Positions 1-7,546 are shown, counted from the first letter of the stretch. The stretch: 21,303 nucleotides of DNA from DATGEP01 sp035310125 (GCA_035310125.1 DATGEP010000407.1:1-21303), one strand, 5' to 3'. Notes: generated from the sequence alone by a model not told the origin. Numbers and translations: made by a program.

Positions 1-537
1 GTCGGGAGACCAGAGCGCGCCGGAGTATTCGATGACCGATCCAGGCGGGGCGCTCGCCGCTCGCATAATCACGGCGTCCGGCGCGATACGAGATTCCAGC
101 GACCCGGTACGCGCGTTGTAGACTAGCACGGTGCCGATATAGTCAGTCGCGTTGCCAGAGACTTCAGGGCAGCCATGCGCGTAGCCGAGCACGGCGAGAC
201 GTGTGCTGTCCGGCGCCCATTCGGCGTCGCGGGCGCATTCGACACCGTCACCACGCGGCACGATCAGGACGACTGCCGGGCGGGTGGGCTGGGCGGGAGG
301 TACGGGCAGCGCGAGGAAAATCCCTATGACTATGACCGCCATCACCGCAACAATACTGACAACGGCGCGCCAGCGATGCCGGCGCGCGGCGCGCGGGCGC
401 GAAGGGCGTGGGCGCGGCGCAGGCGACGCGGGTGCTTCGGGATTCGCTGGCGGCACGGCCTCGACCTCCGGTTGGATCGTGCCCACCGCTATCGCCGCGT
501 GCGCCTCACTCGCGGCCCGCTCGTCGTTCTCCGCCAT
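1..537 (-). CDS. Membrane-anchored beta-propeller-like (PD40/TolB-type) protein, N-terminal part
   Basis: An open frame of 179 codons begins with ATG at 537 and runs without a stop to the left edge, so only the N-terminus is present. Residues 1-57 are an Ala/Pro/Arg-rich, probably cytoplasmic segment ending in a basic patch (RARRHRWR). Residues 58-77 are a hydrophobic stretch (VVSIVAVMAVIVIGIFLAL) that looks like a signal anchor. After a Pro-rich linker come propeller-style strands, with WAPDSTRLAVL near residue 107 and LWSPD at the edge, which fit the W-SPDG signature of WD40-like/TolB beta-propeller repeats. I infer an extracytoplasmic sensor or binding protein; no catalytic domain is visible. 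There is no clear Shine-Dalgarno sequence, only a purine run (AGAAAGAA) upstream. Coding quality is good and the opposite-strand ORFs are GC-driven shadows. Confidence 0.7.
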   Translation of the reverse strand, partial: MAENDERAASEAHAAIAVGTIQPEVEAVPPANPEAPASPAPRPRPSRPRAARRHRWRAVVSIVAVMAVIVIGIFLALPVPPAQPTRPAVVLIVPRGDGVECARDAEWAPDSTRLAVLGYAHGCPEVSGNATDYIGTVLVYNARTGSLESRIAPDAVIMRAASAPPGSVIEYSGALWSPD

Positions 538-656
538 GCCGTTCTTTCTACCCGCAGCTCTATGCCGTGATTTATCCGTCCGCATGGCCCTTATGGTCCA
601 TCATACCTCAACGAGTGAGCACGGCATCGCTAACGGATTATGGCGTACCTGGCGCA

Positions 657-1265
657 TCAGCTATTCACACTGGGCAGCACGACGACGTAGCTCGTGCCGG
701 GCGCCAGATCGTCGGCATCATGCGTGCCGAGGGGAGGGCCGCCGCGTGCTTTCGCGCTCCGCTCGCCGGCGCGGATCCTCAGCAGCTCGACGCCTCGCAG
801 ATCTCCAGCGCGCGCCGGCAGATAATCGCGCCCGACCGTTCGCCCCGGAAAATAGCGCGCCGTCATGCGCTCGAAGATCGCACGCTTCTCCGCCTCGCTG
901 GGAACCGGCTCAGCCACGCCATAGACGATGACACTTCGGTAGTTCATCGAGTGGCTCTTCGCCTCTCGCGAGGCCACCAGCCCATCCAGCAGCGTCACCT
1001 CGACGCAGACCGGCGTGCCCGCACGTAACGCCGCCACCGCACGACTCGCGGGAGCGCCATGCACGTAGAGCGCGCCATCGTCGTAATGATACGTCATCGG
1101 CACAACACACGGCTGGCCGTTTACTACGAAGGCCACATGCGCCACATGTCCCGCCCGCAGAATGTCTTCGGCCTGCTCCGGCACCGCTCGCTCAGGATGC
1201 CGCCGCACCCGCGTGCGCTCCGTTTTCTTCACCTGTGCCTGTGTTTCGTCAGTCGTCGAGCTCAC
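657..1265 (-). CDS. Pyridoxamine 5'-phosphate oxidase-family flavoprotein (Pyridox_ox_2 / NimA-like)
   Basis: The 202-residue protein has the split-barrel FMN-binding fold of PPOX-related proteins: a basic N-terminus, then ILRAGHVAHVAFV at 35-47, PMTYHYDDGALYVHG at 56-70 and SHSMNYRSVIVYG at 104-116. This pattern is typical of the Pyridox_ox_2 branch, which includes nitroimidazole reductase-like proteins; the true reaction is unknown and it need not make pyridoxal phosphate. The start is GTG at 1265, supported by GAGAGGG about eight bases upstream. The gene is divergent from a MocR regulator across a 97-bp gap. MocR proteins bind pyridoxal phosphate and often sit beside vitamin B6 or PPOX genes, so regulation by that neighbour is likely, though this is inference. 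Confidence 0.85.
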   Translation of the reverse strand: MSSTTDETQAQVKKTERTRVRRHPERAVPEQAEDILRAGHVAHVAFVVNGQPCVVPMTYHYDDGALYVHGAPASRAVAALRAGTPVCVEVTLLDGLVASREAKSHSMNYRSVIVYGVAEPVPSEAEKRAIFERMTARYFPGRTVGRDYLPARAGDLRGVELLRIRAGERSAKARGGPPLGTHDADDLAPGTSYVVVLPSVNS

Positions 1266-1290
1266 GGTTGCCCTCTCTTTTCAACTCGGC

Positions 1291-1301
1291 CCATGTCATG
1301 G
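1291..1301. promoter_or_regulatory. Small palindrome between PPOX gene and MocR gene, possible operator
   Basis: CCATG-T-CATGG is a perfect 5-1-5 inverted repeat in the 97-bp gap between the divergent PPOX-family and MocR genes, where an autoregulatory site would be expected. A palindrome this short could occur by chance in such a gap. I could not pick convincing -35/-10 pairs here for either gene. Confidence 0.25.
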
Positions 1302-1362
1302 TAGAGTACAGGAAAGAAATGGCCTACAACAAGTGCCAATTTGCCACGAAGGAAGTAGTCCA

Positions 1363-2982
1363 ATGGCGAACGCCCGCGAAGTTGATCTCCTATTGAGCCT
1401 GGATCGCAGTACGACGGCGGCGGAGGGATTGACCCGGCAAATCTATGGTCAATTGCGCGCCGCTATCCTCTCCGGGCGGTTGCGCGCGGGGGACCGCCTG
1501 CCAGCGACCCGCGACCTGGCGCACCGAGTGGGCGCGGCGCGGCTCACCGTCGCCACGGCGTATGACTGGCTCCGCGCCGAGGGCTACGTCTATGGCCGTG
1601 TGGGCGCCGGCACCTTTGTCGCGCCCGCGCTTGGCGAGGCGCGCGTGAGCGCGGGCGTGGGCGGTGCCGGACATGATGAGGATATCGCCACGCCACCGCT
1701 TTTTATGAGCACGACGGCGTCCGCGCCCAAATCTCCAGCGCCACACGATGATGACGCCGAGCGCCCGCCGCTCACCGCGTGGGCGCGGCGCATCGCGACC
1801 ATTCCACTGATCGGCGCGGGCAGCTCCGACGCCGCCCCGTTCGACTTCCGCCCCGGCATCGGTGACGCGGAGGCCTTTCCCTGGGCACGCTGGCGCCGCA
1901 TCGTCGGCTGGCAGGACCCGATAGACCGCTTCGCCGCGCGCCGCGACTCCGCTCGCGAGAGTGCGCTGCGTGCCGGCCGCTGGGATGCGCTGCTGGGACC
2001 ACTGGAGACCCGCGAAGCGATTGCCGCGTGGCTGCGCCGGTCACGAGCCGTGCGCTGTGAGCCGGAACAGGTGCTCATCGCGGGGAGCGTCCAGCAAATG
2101 CTGGCGCTGCTGGCGCGCTTGCTGGTTGAGCCGGGACAGAGCTTGATCGTCGAGGATCCCAGCTACGTCGGTTTCCACGCCGCATTCCTGGCCGAAGGCG
2201 CCATTCTGCGCGGCGTTCCGGTAGATACTTCTGGTCTACGCATAGATGCCCTGCCTGATCCCGCTGGCCGTCCCGCGAGCACGGCAGCACACCTGGCCGT
2301 CGTTACCCCGTCGCATCAATATCCTACTGGCGTCACACTGGCGTTGGAGCGCCGCCTGGGCCTGTTGGACTGGGCACGCCGGGCGCGTGTGGTGGTGGTC
2401 GAGGATGATTACGACGGTGATTTGCGGCTGGAGGGGCAGCCACTGGAAGCGTTGCGCGGGCTGGACGATGGCGACGAGGTGATCTATCTCGGCACCTTCG
2501 CCAAGGCGCTTTATCCGGCTCTGCGCCTGGGCTACGCCGTCTTGCCGCGCTGGCTGGTCGAGCCGGTGGCCCGCGCCCGCGCCGCCAGCGACCGGCATCC
2601 CACCTGGCGCGATGCGCTCGCCGTCGCGCGCTTCATCGAAGCGGGGGAATTGGAGCGGCATCTCGCGCGGGTACGCCGCCTCTACCGTGCGCGCCGCGAT
2701 GCGCTGGTCGAAGTGCTGCGCGCCGAGTTGGGAGATCTCGTCAGTATTGGTCCCGCCGAGGCGGGTATCCACCTGCTCGCGGGGCTACCAGATGGTACTG
2801 ATGACACCGCCATTACCACACGCGCGCAGGCGGATGGGCTGGCGATCACACCGCTCAGCCCGCATTACGGCGCCGCGCCGCGCCCTGGCTTGCTGCTGGG
2901 CTTCGGCGCGCTCGACGAGGAGCGGCTGGCGCAGGGTATACGGCGGCTCGCACCCCTCGTGCGCGCCGCCGTTGTGTCCTGA
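1363..2982 (+). CDS. MocR-family transcriptional regulator (GntR winged helix fused to class I aminotransferase domain)
   Basis: The 539-residue protein begins at the ATG that follows AAGGAAG with about seven bases spacing; an in-frame extension upstream to 1162 overlaps the divergent gene and looks non-coding. Residues about 14-85 are a GntR winged helix (QIYGQLRAAILSGRLRAGDR, then LTVATAYDWLRAEGYV). An Ala/Pro-rich linker of roughly 70 residues follows, then a fold-type I aminotransferase domain. The pyridoxal-phosphate signatures are present: EDDYDGDLR at 347-355 and GTFAKALYPALRLGY, with Lys381 as the expected Schiff-base lysine. Family members such as PdxR and GabR are PLP-responsive regulators. 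The divergent PPOX-family gene is the most likely target. The downstream geranylgeranyl-reductase-like gene is separated by about 126 bp and probably has its own promoter. Confidence 0.93.
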   Translation: MANAREVDLLLSLDRSTTAAEGLTRQIYGQLRAAILSGRLRAGDRLPATRDLAHRVGAARLTVATAYDWLRAEGYVYGRVGAGTFVAPALGEARVSAGVGGAGHDEDIATPPLFMSTTASAPKSPAPHDDDAERPPLTAWARRIATIPLIGAGSSDAAPFDFRPGIGDAEAFPWARWRRIVGWQDPIDRFAARRDSARESALRAGRWDALLGPLETREAIAAWLRRSRAVRCEPEQVLIAGSVQQMLALLARLLVEPGQSLIVEDPSYVGFHAAFLAEGAILRGVPVDTSGLRIDALPDPAGRPASTAAHLAVVTPSHQYPTGVTLALERRLGLLDWARRARVVVVEDDYDGDLRLEGQPLEALRGLDDGDEVIYLGTFAKALYPALRLGYAVLPRWLVEPVARARAASDRHPTWRDALAVARFIEAGELERHLARVRRLYRARRDALVEVLRAELGDLVSIGPAEAGIHLLAGLPDGTDDTAITTRAQADGLAITPLSPHYGAAPRPGLLLGFGALDEERLAQGIRRLAPLVRAAVVS

Positions 2983-3108
2983 CGCCGTACACTATATCGA
3001 AGCCAGCTCCAGCGATGGATGCGAGCGTACCAGCTCCGCGCTATCATCTCGACAGAGGCGCGATGCCGCCGTACGCCCGCGGCTCCGCGAGCAAGGAGCA
3101 TGCCCCGT

Positions 3109-4335
3109 ATGGATTTCATGACCACACCGTATGATGTGGCGATTGTTGGCGCAGGCCCGGCAGGCTCGGCGGCGGCCATCTCCCTGGCGCGCGGCGGCTG
3201 GCGTGTGCTGCTGGTAGACCGCACGACGTTCCCGCGCGACAAGCCCTGCGCCGAGTATCTCAGCCCGGCGGCGGAGCCGCTGCTGCGCGAGCTGGGCGTC
3301 TTGGACACCATCGTCAACACTGGGCCGGGGCGCCCACGCGGCTTTCGCATCTACACGCCCAACGGCGGCATGTTTCAGGGTGATTTCGCCGGTACATGCG
3401 ATGCGACGGGCCGGCCATTCTTCGAGACAGGGCTGGCAGTGCCGCGATATACGCTCGATGCGATTTTGGTGGAAGGCGCGCGGCGCGCGGGCGCCTCGGT
3501 AAGTGAGAACTGGACGCTCGGCTCCATCGAACGCGATAGCGGGGGCATCTGGACACTCACCACCAGGAGCGGCGCGCCGGTACGGGCGCGGATACTGATT
3601 GCGGCGGACGGCATTCACTCGACCGTGGCGCGGCGGCTGGGGCTGTTCAAGCGGGGGCGGCTGCGCAAGGTGGCACTCGTGGCGCACCTGCGCGGCGTCG
3701 CGGGCATGGATGGGTACGGTGAGATGCACGTGGCGGGCCGGCGCTACGTCGGCCTGGCGCTGCTGGAAGCCGGCGGCGATCTCTGTAACGCCGCGATGGT
3801 CGTGGACGCCGCGCGCGACGATCACCGGCTGGCTGGCCGCGCGGAGGCGTTCCTACTGGAGACGCTGGAGACGTTTCCGGGCCTGCGCGGGCGGCTAGCG
3901 GAAGCGCGCGTGGTGCGACGAACACTGACGGCGAGCGGGCTGCATACGCGGGCGCGCCGGCTCTCCGGCGACGGATTGCTGCTGATTGGCGACGCGGCAG
4001 GTTACTACGATCCCTTCACGGGTGAAGGGATCTATCGCGGGCTGCGCTCGGCCCAGCTTGCGGCAGATGTGGCAGCGGATGCGCTGGCGGCGGGAGATGC
4101 CGGCGCGGCGCGGCTCGCCCGCTACGATACGCTCTATCGCCGGGCTTTTCGTGGGACGGTGCAGGTGGAGCGGCTCATCCAGGCGGCGGTGCAGACGCCG
4201 TGGCTGATGAATCACGCCGGCGGGCGGCTGGCGCGGCGTACTGGTATGGCCGATACGCTGATGGCAATCACCGGCGATTTTCTCCCGGCCGCCGCCATGC
4301 TCAATCCGGCGTTTCTCCTGCGACTGTTGATATGA
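3109..4335 (+). CDS. Geranylgeranyl reductase family FAD-dependent oxidoreductase
   Basis: A 408-residue flavoprotein. The start at 3109 lies ten bases after AGGAG; the ATG at 3100 is too close to that site and the frame continues open upstream without coding quality. Motifs in order: the dinucleotide-binding GAGPAG at 14-19, FPRDKPCAEYL at 41-51 (the family signature is usually F-RDKPCGE; here Ala replaces Gly), and the second FAD motif GDAAGYYDPFTGEGIYRG starting at about residue 294. The family reduces isoprenoid chains or oxidises/hydroxylates lipophilic substrates. The genomic neighbours do not reveal the substrate, as no prenyl-transferase, polyketide synthase or ferredoxin gene is adjacent. 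No membrane segment is evident. The DPFTGEGI codons form a perfect 24-bp palindrome (4009-4032). Confidence 0.9.
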   Translation: MDFMTTPYDVAIVGAGPAGSAAAISLARGGWRVLLVDRTTFPRDKPCAEYLSPAAEPLLRELGVLDTIVNTGPGRPRGFRIYTPNGGMFQGDFAGTCDATGRPFFETGLAVPRYTLDAILVEGARRAGASVSENWTLGSIERDSGGIWTLTTRSGAPVRARILIAADGIHSTVARRLGLFKRGRLRKVALVAHLRGVAGMDGYGEMHVAGRRYVGLALLEAGGDLCNAAMVVDAARDDHRLAGRAEAFLLETLETFPGLRGRLAEARVVRRTLTASGLHTRARRLSGDGLLLIGDAAGYYDPFTGEGIYRGLRSAQLAADVAADALAAGDAGAARLARYDTLYRRAFRGTVQVERLIQAAVQTPWLMNHAGGRLARRTGMADTLMAITGDFLPAAAMLNPAFLLRLLI

Positions 4336-4343
4336 GCGTGGTA

Positions 4344-4642
4344 TTACGTGGCGCTGGCAAGGTAGCTCGGACCATTGACAGAGTACACCAGAAATTGGCC
4401 GTGTGATCCCAGCGGCACAATGGTTGAGGGCGATGGCAGGGAGCCGAGGACCCGGGATGCACCTGTCTGGTAGTTGATGACGAAAAGCTGCGCGGGCTGT
4501 CCAAATTCGGTGGCTGCAATCCAGCTCGGTGAGCGCGACGCTGGGCAGCGGCATCTTGCGCACGGCGATGCGAGTCTGGAGCGCCGCCGCGTGCGTGAAG
4601 AGGTAGCCGCCGCGCACGTCACCATTCCACGTAAGCCGCGTG
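4344..4642 (-). pseudogene. Frameshifted remnant of a beta-propeller-like protein gene
   Basis: Immediately after the degV stop the minus strand reads protein-like sequence in two different frames. From about 4644 to 4526 one frame gives TRLTWNGDVRGGYLFTH... ending near LPSVALTEL. Around 4525 the sense moves to the next frame, SWIAATEFGQPAQLFVINYQ and onward, ending with a TAA at 4344-4346. Both stretches have strand-like hydrophobic/aromatic patterning and phrases such as QLFVINYQTG that resemble TolB/WD40-like propeller repeats, and they join naturally across a one-base shift. No start codon or ribosome site is visible, and the beginning abuts degV, so this looks like a decayed C-terminal fragment left by a rearrangement. 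It may be related to the propeller gene at the left edge, but no common segment is available to compare. A sequencing error could create the shift but not the missing 5' end. Confidence 0.5.
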
Positions 4643-5491
4643 TTACTGCGCGGCGCGCAGGACCGCAAGACCAGCCGCACCGGGACCGACGTGCGTGCCA
4701 ATGGTGGGGCCGGCCCACATCCTCCGGATCGGGCCGTCGTAGACCAGCCGGACGGCGGCTTCGAGCTGATCGCCGATATCGGGGCTGGATTGCCCGACAA
4801 TCATGGACTCGATGGGCGCGCGCTCACGAGCCAGCTCGGCCAGGCGCTCGTAGGCGCGGCGGCGCGTGCGGGGAGTCTCCAGAGAGACGATGGCGCCATC
4901 ACGTAATGTAATGATTGGCTTCACGTTCAGCAGCGTGCCGACGACGCGTTGCGCCTGTCCAATCCGGCCACCACGCCGCAGGTAGTCCAGGTCTTCCGCG
5001 ACGATGAAAATGGATGTGCGGGCGAGCGCATCACGCGCGGCGGCGGCCACCGCCGCCACATCGGCGCCGTCGCGTGCGGCGCGGCTGGCCGCCAGGATGC
5101 CAAAGTGCATACCCAACGACGCTTGCCGAGAATCAATGACCTCGATGGGCACAGAGACCCCCATCGCACGCAGGTCCGCCGCGACACGCTGGGTGGTGTT
5201 GACGGTGCCGCTGAGAGCGGAGGAAACGTGGATCGAAACAATTCCATCCGCACCTTCACTGAGCAGGCGCCGATACACGCGCTCGAAACTGTCCGGAGGG
5301 GGCTGCGACGTCGTAGGGCGAGTGTGGGCGCTGGCCAGGCGCTCGAAGAAGGCGCGAGCGTCCATATCCACACTGTCGAGGAATGTCTCATCACCGAAAC
5401 TGACGGAAAGCGGCACGACGGCGACACCCAGCTCGTCGGCGCATGGACCGAGATCCGCGGTGCTGTCGGTGACGATGCGAATCGTGCTCAT
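4643..5491 (-). CDS. degV: DegV family fatty-acid-binding protein (FakB-like)
   Basis: The 282-residue protein is full length for DegV. It has the N-terminal TDSTADL at 8-14, the lipid-head-group region TTSQPPPDSF at 60-69, HVSSALSGT at 88-96, SRQASLGMHFG at 121-131 and the second-domain signature LRRGGRIGQAQ at 171-181 followed by LLNVKPI. DegV/FakB proteins bind a fatty acid and present it to the kinase FakA so that exogenous fatty acid can enter phospholipid synthesis. No fakA (DAK2-domain) gene is in the window. The ATG at 5491 is preceded by a purine-rich AGGAAAAGG that is rather distant, so the start is likely but not certain. Its stop lies directly next to the propeller remnant. Confidence 0.93.
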   Translation of the reverse strand: MSTIRIVTDSTADLGPCADELGVAVVPLSVSFGDETFLDSVDMDARAFFERLASAHTRPTTSQPPPDSFERVYRRLLSEGADGIVSIHVSSALSGTVNTTQRVAADLRAMGVSVPIEVIDSRQASLGMHFGILAASRAARDGADVAAVAAAARDALARTSIFIVAEDLDYLRRGGRIGQAQRVVGTLLNVKPIITLRDGAIVSLETPRTRRRAYERLAELARERAPIESMIVGQSSPDIGDQLEAAVRLVYDGPIRRMWAGPTIGTHVGPGAAGLAVLRAAQ

Positions 5492-5689
5492 AGCCTGTTA
5501 CGCCTTTTCCTGTCGTGCTCACGACATACGCATGAATGTACGCCCACTACGGCTTGGGTGCGAATCCGGTGCATGCACAGCATACCAGATAGGCGGGAAC
5601 GGAGGCATGATGGCCGCTATGTTGCGCGGCGAGATCGAACGCTGTCTGTATAGGAGACACAACATTCGGCGGTGGTCATACCGTCACTG

Positions 5690-6196
5690 TCAGCTCGCTG
5701 GTGGCGGCGTCTCTTCCGGGCGTTCGAATACGCCGCTCTTGCCGCCACTCTTGCGCAGCAGGCGCACATGTTCGATGGACATGGCGCGGTCCACCGCCTT
5801 GCACATGTCATAGATGGTCAGCGCGGCGGCGCTCACGGCCGTGAGCGCCTCCATCTCAGCGCCTGTCTTGCCCGTGGTGCGGACGGTGGCACGAATGCGC
5901 ACCTCGCTTTCAGCATCAGCGCCATCTTCAAGCTCAAAAGCCAGATCTACCCCTGTGAGGAGCAAGGTATGACACATAGGGATGATCTGTGGCGTTTGCT
6001 TGGCGGCCAGAATGCCGGCGACCTGAGCGACGGCAAGCACATCTCCCTTGGCCATGCGCCCCGCACGGATAAGCGCGAGCGTTGCGGTGCGCATGCGCAC
6101 CGAGCCGGCGGCAATTGCCTCGCGCGGTGTCTCGGGCTTGTCGCTGACATCCACCATATGGGCACGTCCGGAATCATCGAAGTGTGTCAGGCTCAT
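5690..6196 (-). CDS. moaC: Cyclic pyranopterin monophosphate synthase MoaC
   Basis: The 168-residue protein matches MoaC along its full length. It converts 3',8-cyclo-7,8-dihydro-GTP, made by MoaA, to cyclic pyranopterin monophosphate in molybdenum cofactor synthesis. Signatures are MVDVSDK at 14-20, MCHTLLLTG at 74-82, TGKTGAEMEALT at 108-119 and YDMCKAVDR at 129-137, which holds the catalytic Asp130 and Lys133, followed by GGKSG. The ATG at 6196 has GGAG about seven bases upstream. Unlike in many genomes no moaA, moaB, moaD/E or moeA gene is adjacent. The C-terminal tail PEETPPPAS is a short extension. Confidence 0.96.
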   Translation of the reverse strand: MSLTHFDDSGRAHMVDVSDKPETPREAIAAGSVRMRTATLALIRAGRMAKGDVLAVAQVAGILAAKQTPQIIPMCHTLLLTGVDLAFELEDGADAESEVRIRATVRTTGKTGAEMEALTAVSAAALTIYDMCKAVDRAMSIEHVRLLRKSGGKSGVFERPEETPPPAS

Positions 6197-6273
6197 GCGG
6201 CGGTCTCCAATCGTACGGCGAGGATCGAGCGACAGAGGTAGCGGCGCGGTGGCGCGGTGAGCATCCCATCCGT

Positions 6274-6279
6274 ACTATA
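6274..6279 (-). promoter_or_regulatory. Possible -10 element for moaC
   Basis: On the minus strand TATAGT lies about 78 bases before the moaC start codon and is the best -10-like hexamer in the gap. The expected -35 position 17 bases upstream holds a poor match, so the assignment is weak. Confidence 0.3.
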
Positions 6280-6323
6280 AAGGGAAGTGGAGCGAGAATC
6301 CCACGTCGTCTGTCCCGCGTTGC

Positions 6324-6352
6324 TTGCGATGCTGGGCGAGATACGCTATACT
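6324..6352 (+). promoter_or_regulatory. Sigma-70-type promoter for the tail-anchored basic protein
   Basis: TTGCGA at 6324-6329 and TATACT at 6347-6352 are separated by exactly 17 bases, a good housekeeping-type promoter. Transcription would start near 6359 and give a leader of about 58 bases to the ATG at 6417. Confidence 0.6.
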
Positions 6353-6416
6353 GGCCTTGAATGCAAGCACTACGCGGCGTTGCTGAGTGGCCGCCGCCAC
6401 GTATCAGGAGAAGAGC

Positions 6417-6890
6417 ATGGCGAAGAAGTCTACGGCCACGCGCCAGGCAAACGCGGCCCGCCGGTCGCAGACAACGGCCAAACCCACGGGCGCGACGCTG
6501 GTGCGTGCGCCACATGAGCAGGGGGCGGCGGCGACTGGCACAGTAGCGACGCAGGCAGCGCCGGTCCGCGCCCCGAAGCCCGCGAGCGCTCCACCAGTGA
6601 CGAACGCGGGAAAGCCGCATGCGGCTCCGGTTGTGGAGCGGCCTCGTAGCCTGGAGGCGCCGAAGTCCGCGAAGCCGGCACCAAGGCTCGATACGGCACC
6701 GGCACGGTCGCCGAATGCCCGCACCCAGGCGTCGCGCGTCGCGCGTGCCAGAGCCACCCAACGCGCCCGCGCGGCGAGTATCATCACTCCTGAGCACTAC
6801 TCCTACGTGCTCAAAGACCTGCGGCTGATCGCGGGCCTGGCATTGGCGATGTTCCTCATCATCGTCGTCCTGCACTTCGTGTTGGGGTAG
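6417..6890 (+). CDS. Small basic protein with a C-terminal membrane anchor, unknown function
   Basis: The 157-residue product starts at the ATG after CAGGAGAAGAGC; an earlier in-frame ATG at 6387 lacks a ribosome site. Residues 1 to about 120 are rich in Ala, Lys, Arg, Pro and Thr with almost no hydrophobic core (MAKKSTATRQANAARRSQ at the start), so this part is probably disordered and positively charged. Residues about 134-157 form one strong hydrophobic helix ending four residues or fewer from the C-terminus (LIAGLALAMFLIIVVLHFVL), a tail-anchored topology with the basic part in the cytoplasm. I do not recognise a named family. The composition resembles histone-H1-like or nucleic-acid-binding tails, so membrane tethering of nucleic acid or of acidic partners is possible but speculative. 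It is monocistronic, with its own promoter and a hairpin downstream. Confidence 0.75.
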   Translation: MAKKSTATRQANAARRSQTTAKPTGATLVRAPHEQGAAATGTVATQAAPVRAPKPASAPPVTNAGKPHAAPVVERPRSLEAPKSAKPAPRLDTAPARSPNARTQASRVARARATQRARAASIITPEHYSYVLKDLRLIAGLALAMFLIIVVLHFVLG

Positions 6891-6920
6891 TGCGGCCTGC
6901 TTCCTCTCTACCCAGCTAGA

Positions 6921-6967
6921 ACAGAGCGCCCCGGTGCTGGAAGTCTCGCTTCCGACTGGGGCGCTGT
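6921..6967. terminator. Hairpin between convergent genes, probable bidirectional terminator
   Basis: AGCGCCCC at 6925-6932 pairs perfectly with GGGGCGCT at 6958-6965, and inside it GGAAG pairs with CTTCC. The hairpin lies in the short gap between the convergent tail-anchored-protein and SWIM genes. No T-tract follows on either strand, so termination may be inefficient or factor-dependent. Confidence 0.55.
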
Positions 6968-6984
6968 CCATTCATTCAATAGGC

Positions 6985-7263
6985 TTATTGCGACGCGTAC
7001 GCACCAAATCGCAACGGCTCGCCCTGACGCTGATCCGCCGGAATCGTCACGCCAAGGACGCGCTCGATGGCCATTGTATGGCAGCAAGTGCCCCAATCTG
7101 AAAAAAAGCGACAGGTACAGTTCCAAGCTCCGTTATCGAAGCTCGTCGTATGAGTATCGTTTTCACCATGAAAAGACGCTTCAAAGCGCGAGAATTGGAT
7201 TCGTTCCGGCTCCTGTGCATACTGCTTGGCCTTAGCAATTTTCCCGATCATGCTTGAGTGCAT
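6985..7263 (-). CDS. Small SWIM zinc-finger protein
   Basis: A 92-residue protein whose centre carries the SWIM metal-binding pattern C-x-C-x8-C-x-H: Cys49, Cys51, Cys60 and His62 in NCTCRFFSDWGTCCHTM. Before it, residues 21-46 look like the beta strands that usually precede a SWIM finger (FEASFHGENDTHTTSF). SWIM domains occur in SWI2/SNF2 ATPases, MuDR transposases and MEKK kinases and mediate DNA or protein binding; here the finger stands alone in a minimal protein. The ATG at 7263 follows GGGGAA; a second ATG at 7251 is possible. Its partner is unknown, and no transposase or helicase gene is adjacent. Related short proteins exist in Chloroflexota as far as I recall, but I cannot verify that here. 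Confidence 0.8.
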   Translation of the reverse strand: MHSSMIGKIAKAKQYAQEPERIQFSRFEASFHGENDTHTTSFDNGAWNCTCRFFSDWGTCCHTMAIERVLGVTIPADQRQGEPLRFGAYASQ

Positions 7264-7504
7264 CGGAGTTCCCCGCTTTCCTGCGCGCTCGCCCCAGATC
7301 TGAGCCGTCGGCGCGGACGCATGGATGCCGACGGTCTACCTGGAAGAGACGAGGCGGCGTTGAGAATGACATGCGTGTGCGAGATTGGTGAATGGCACGG
7401 CTGCCAATGTCATGCCATCACCGCCGCCATCATGTCGTTGGTATCGAATCGCACTCGGAAAGCGCAATCGCATCGCTCACTTCGCGCAGGAATGTTGCCG
7501 CACA
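7264..7504. other. Intergenic stretch without a supported gene
   Basis: The plus-strand open frame here (from 7258) overlaps the SWIM start on the other strand, has no ribosome site and has no protein-like pattern, so I do not call it. The promoter of the SWIM gene should lie here on the minus strand but I found no convincing hexamer pair. Confidence 0.5.
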
Positions 7505-7546
7505 CGAAAAAACACAAAGGCACCGGAGGAGAGTCCTCACGGTGCC
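7505..7546 (-). terminator. Intrinsic terminator of the 26-codon unit
   Basis: On the minus strand GGCACCG (7525-7519 arm on the plus side) and CGGTGCC (7540-7546) form a seven-base-pair stem extended inside by AGGA/TCCT, and the hairpin is followed by TTTGTGTTTTTTCG. This is a textbook rho-independent terminator for leftward transcription. The stop codon of the small ORF at 7537-7539 lies within the stem. Confidence 0.8.

Noticed and set aside
203..931. Long plus-strand open frames across 175-1028
   Set aside because: They overlap the propeller and PPOX genes on the minus strand, are rich in Arg/Ala/Ser without structure, and have no ribosome site; they are GC-driven shadows.
3895..4800. 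301-codon minus-strand open frame
   Set aside because: It runs across parts of the reductase gene, the remnant and degV in the wrong frame; only the short middle part (about 4526-4644) is protein-like and is treated as the remnant.
5492..5689. Gap between degV and moaC, including the palindrome GTGCATGCAC and a GGGTGCGAATCC stretch
   Set aside because: The T-loop-like bases cannot be extended to a tRNA cloverleaf, and the palindrome is short; I see no gene or clear promoter.
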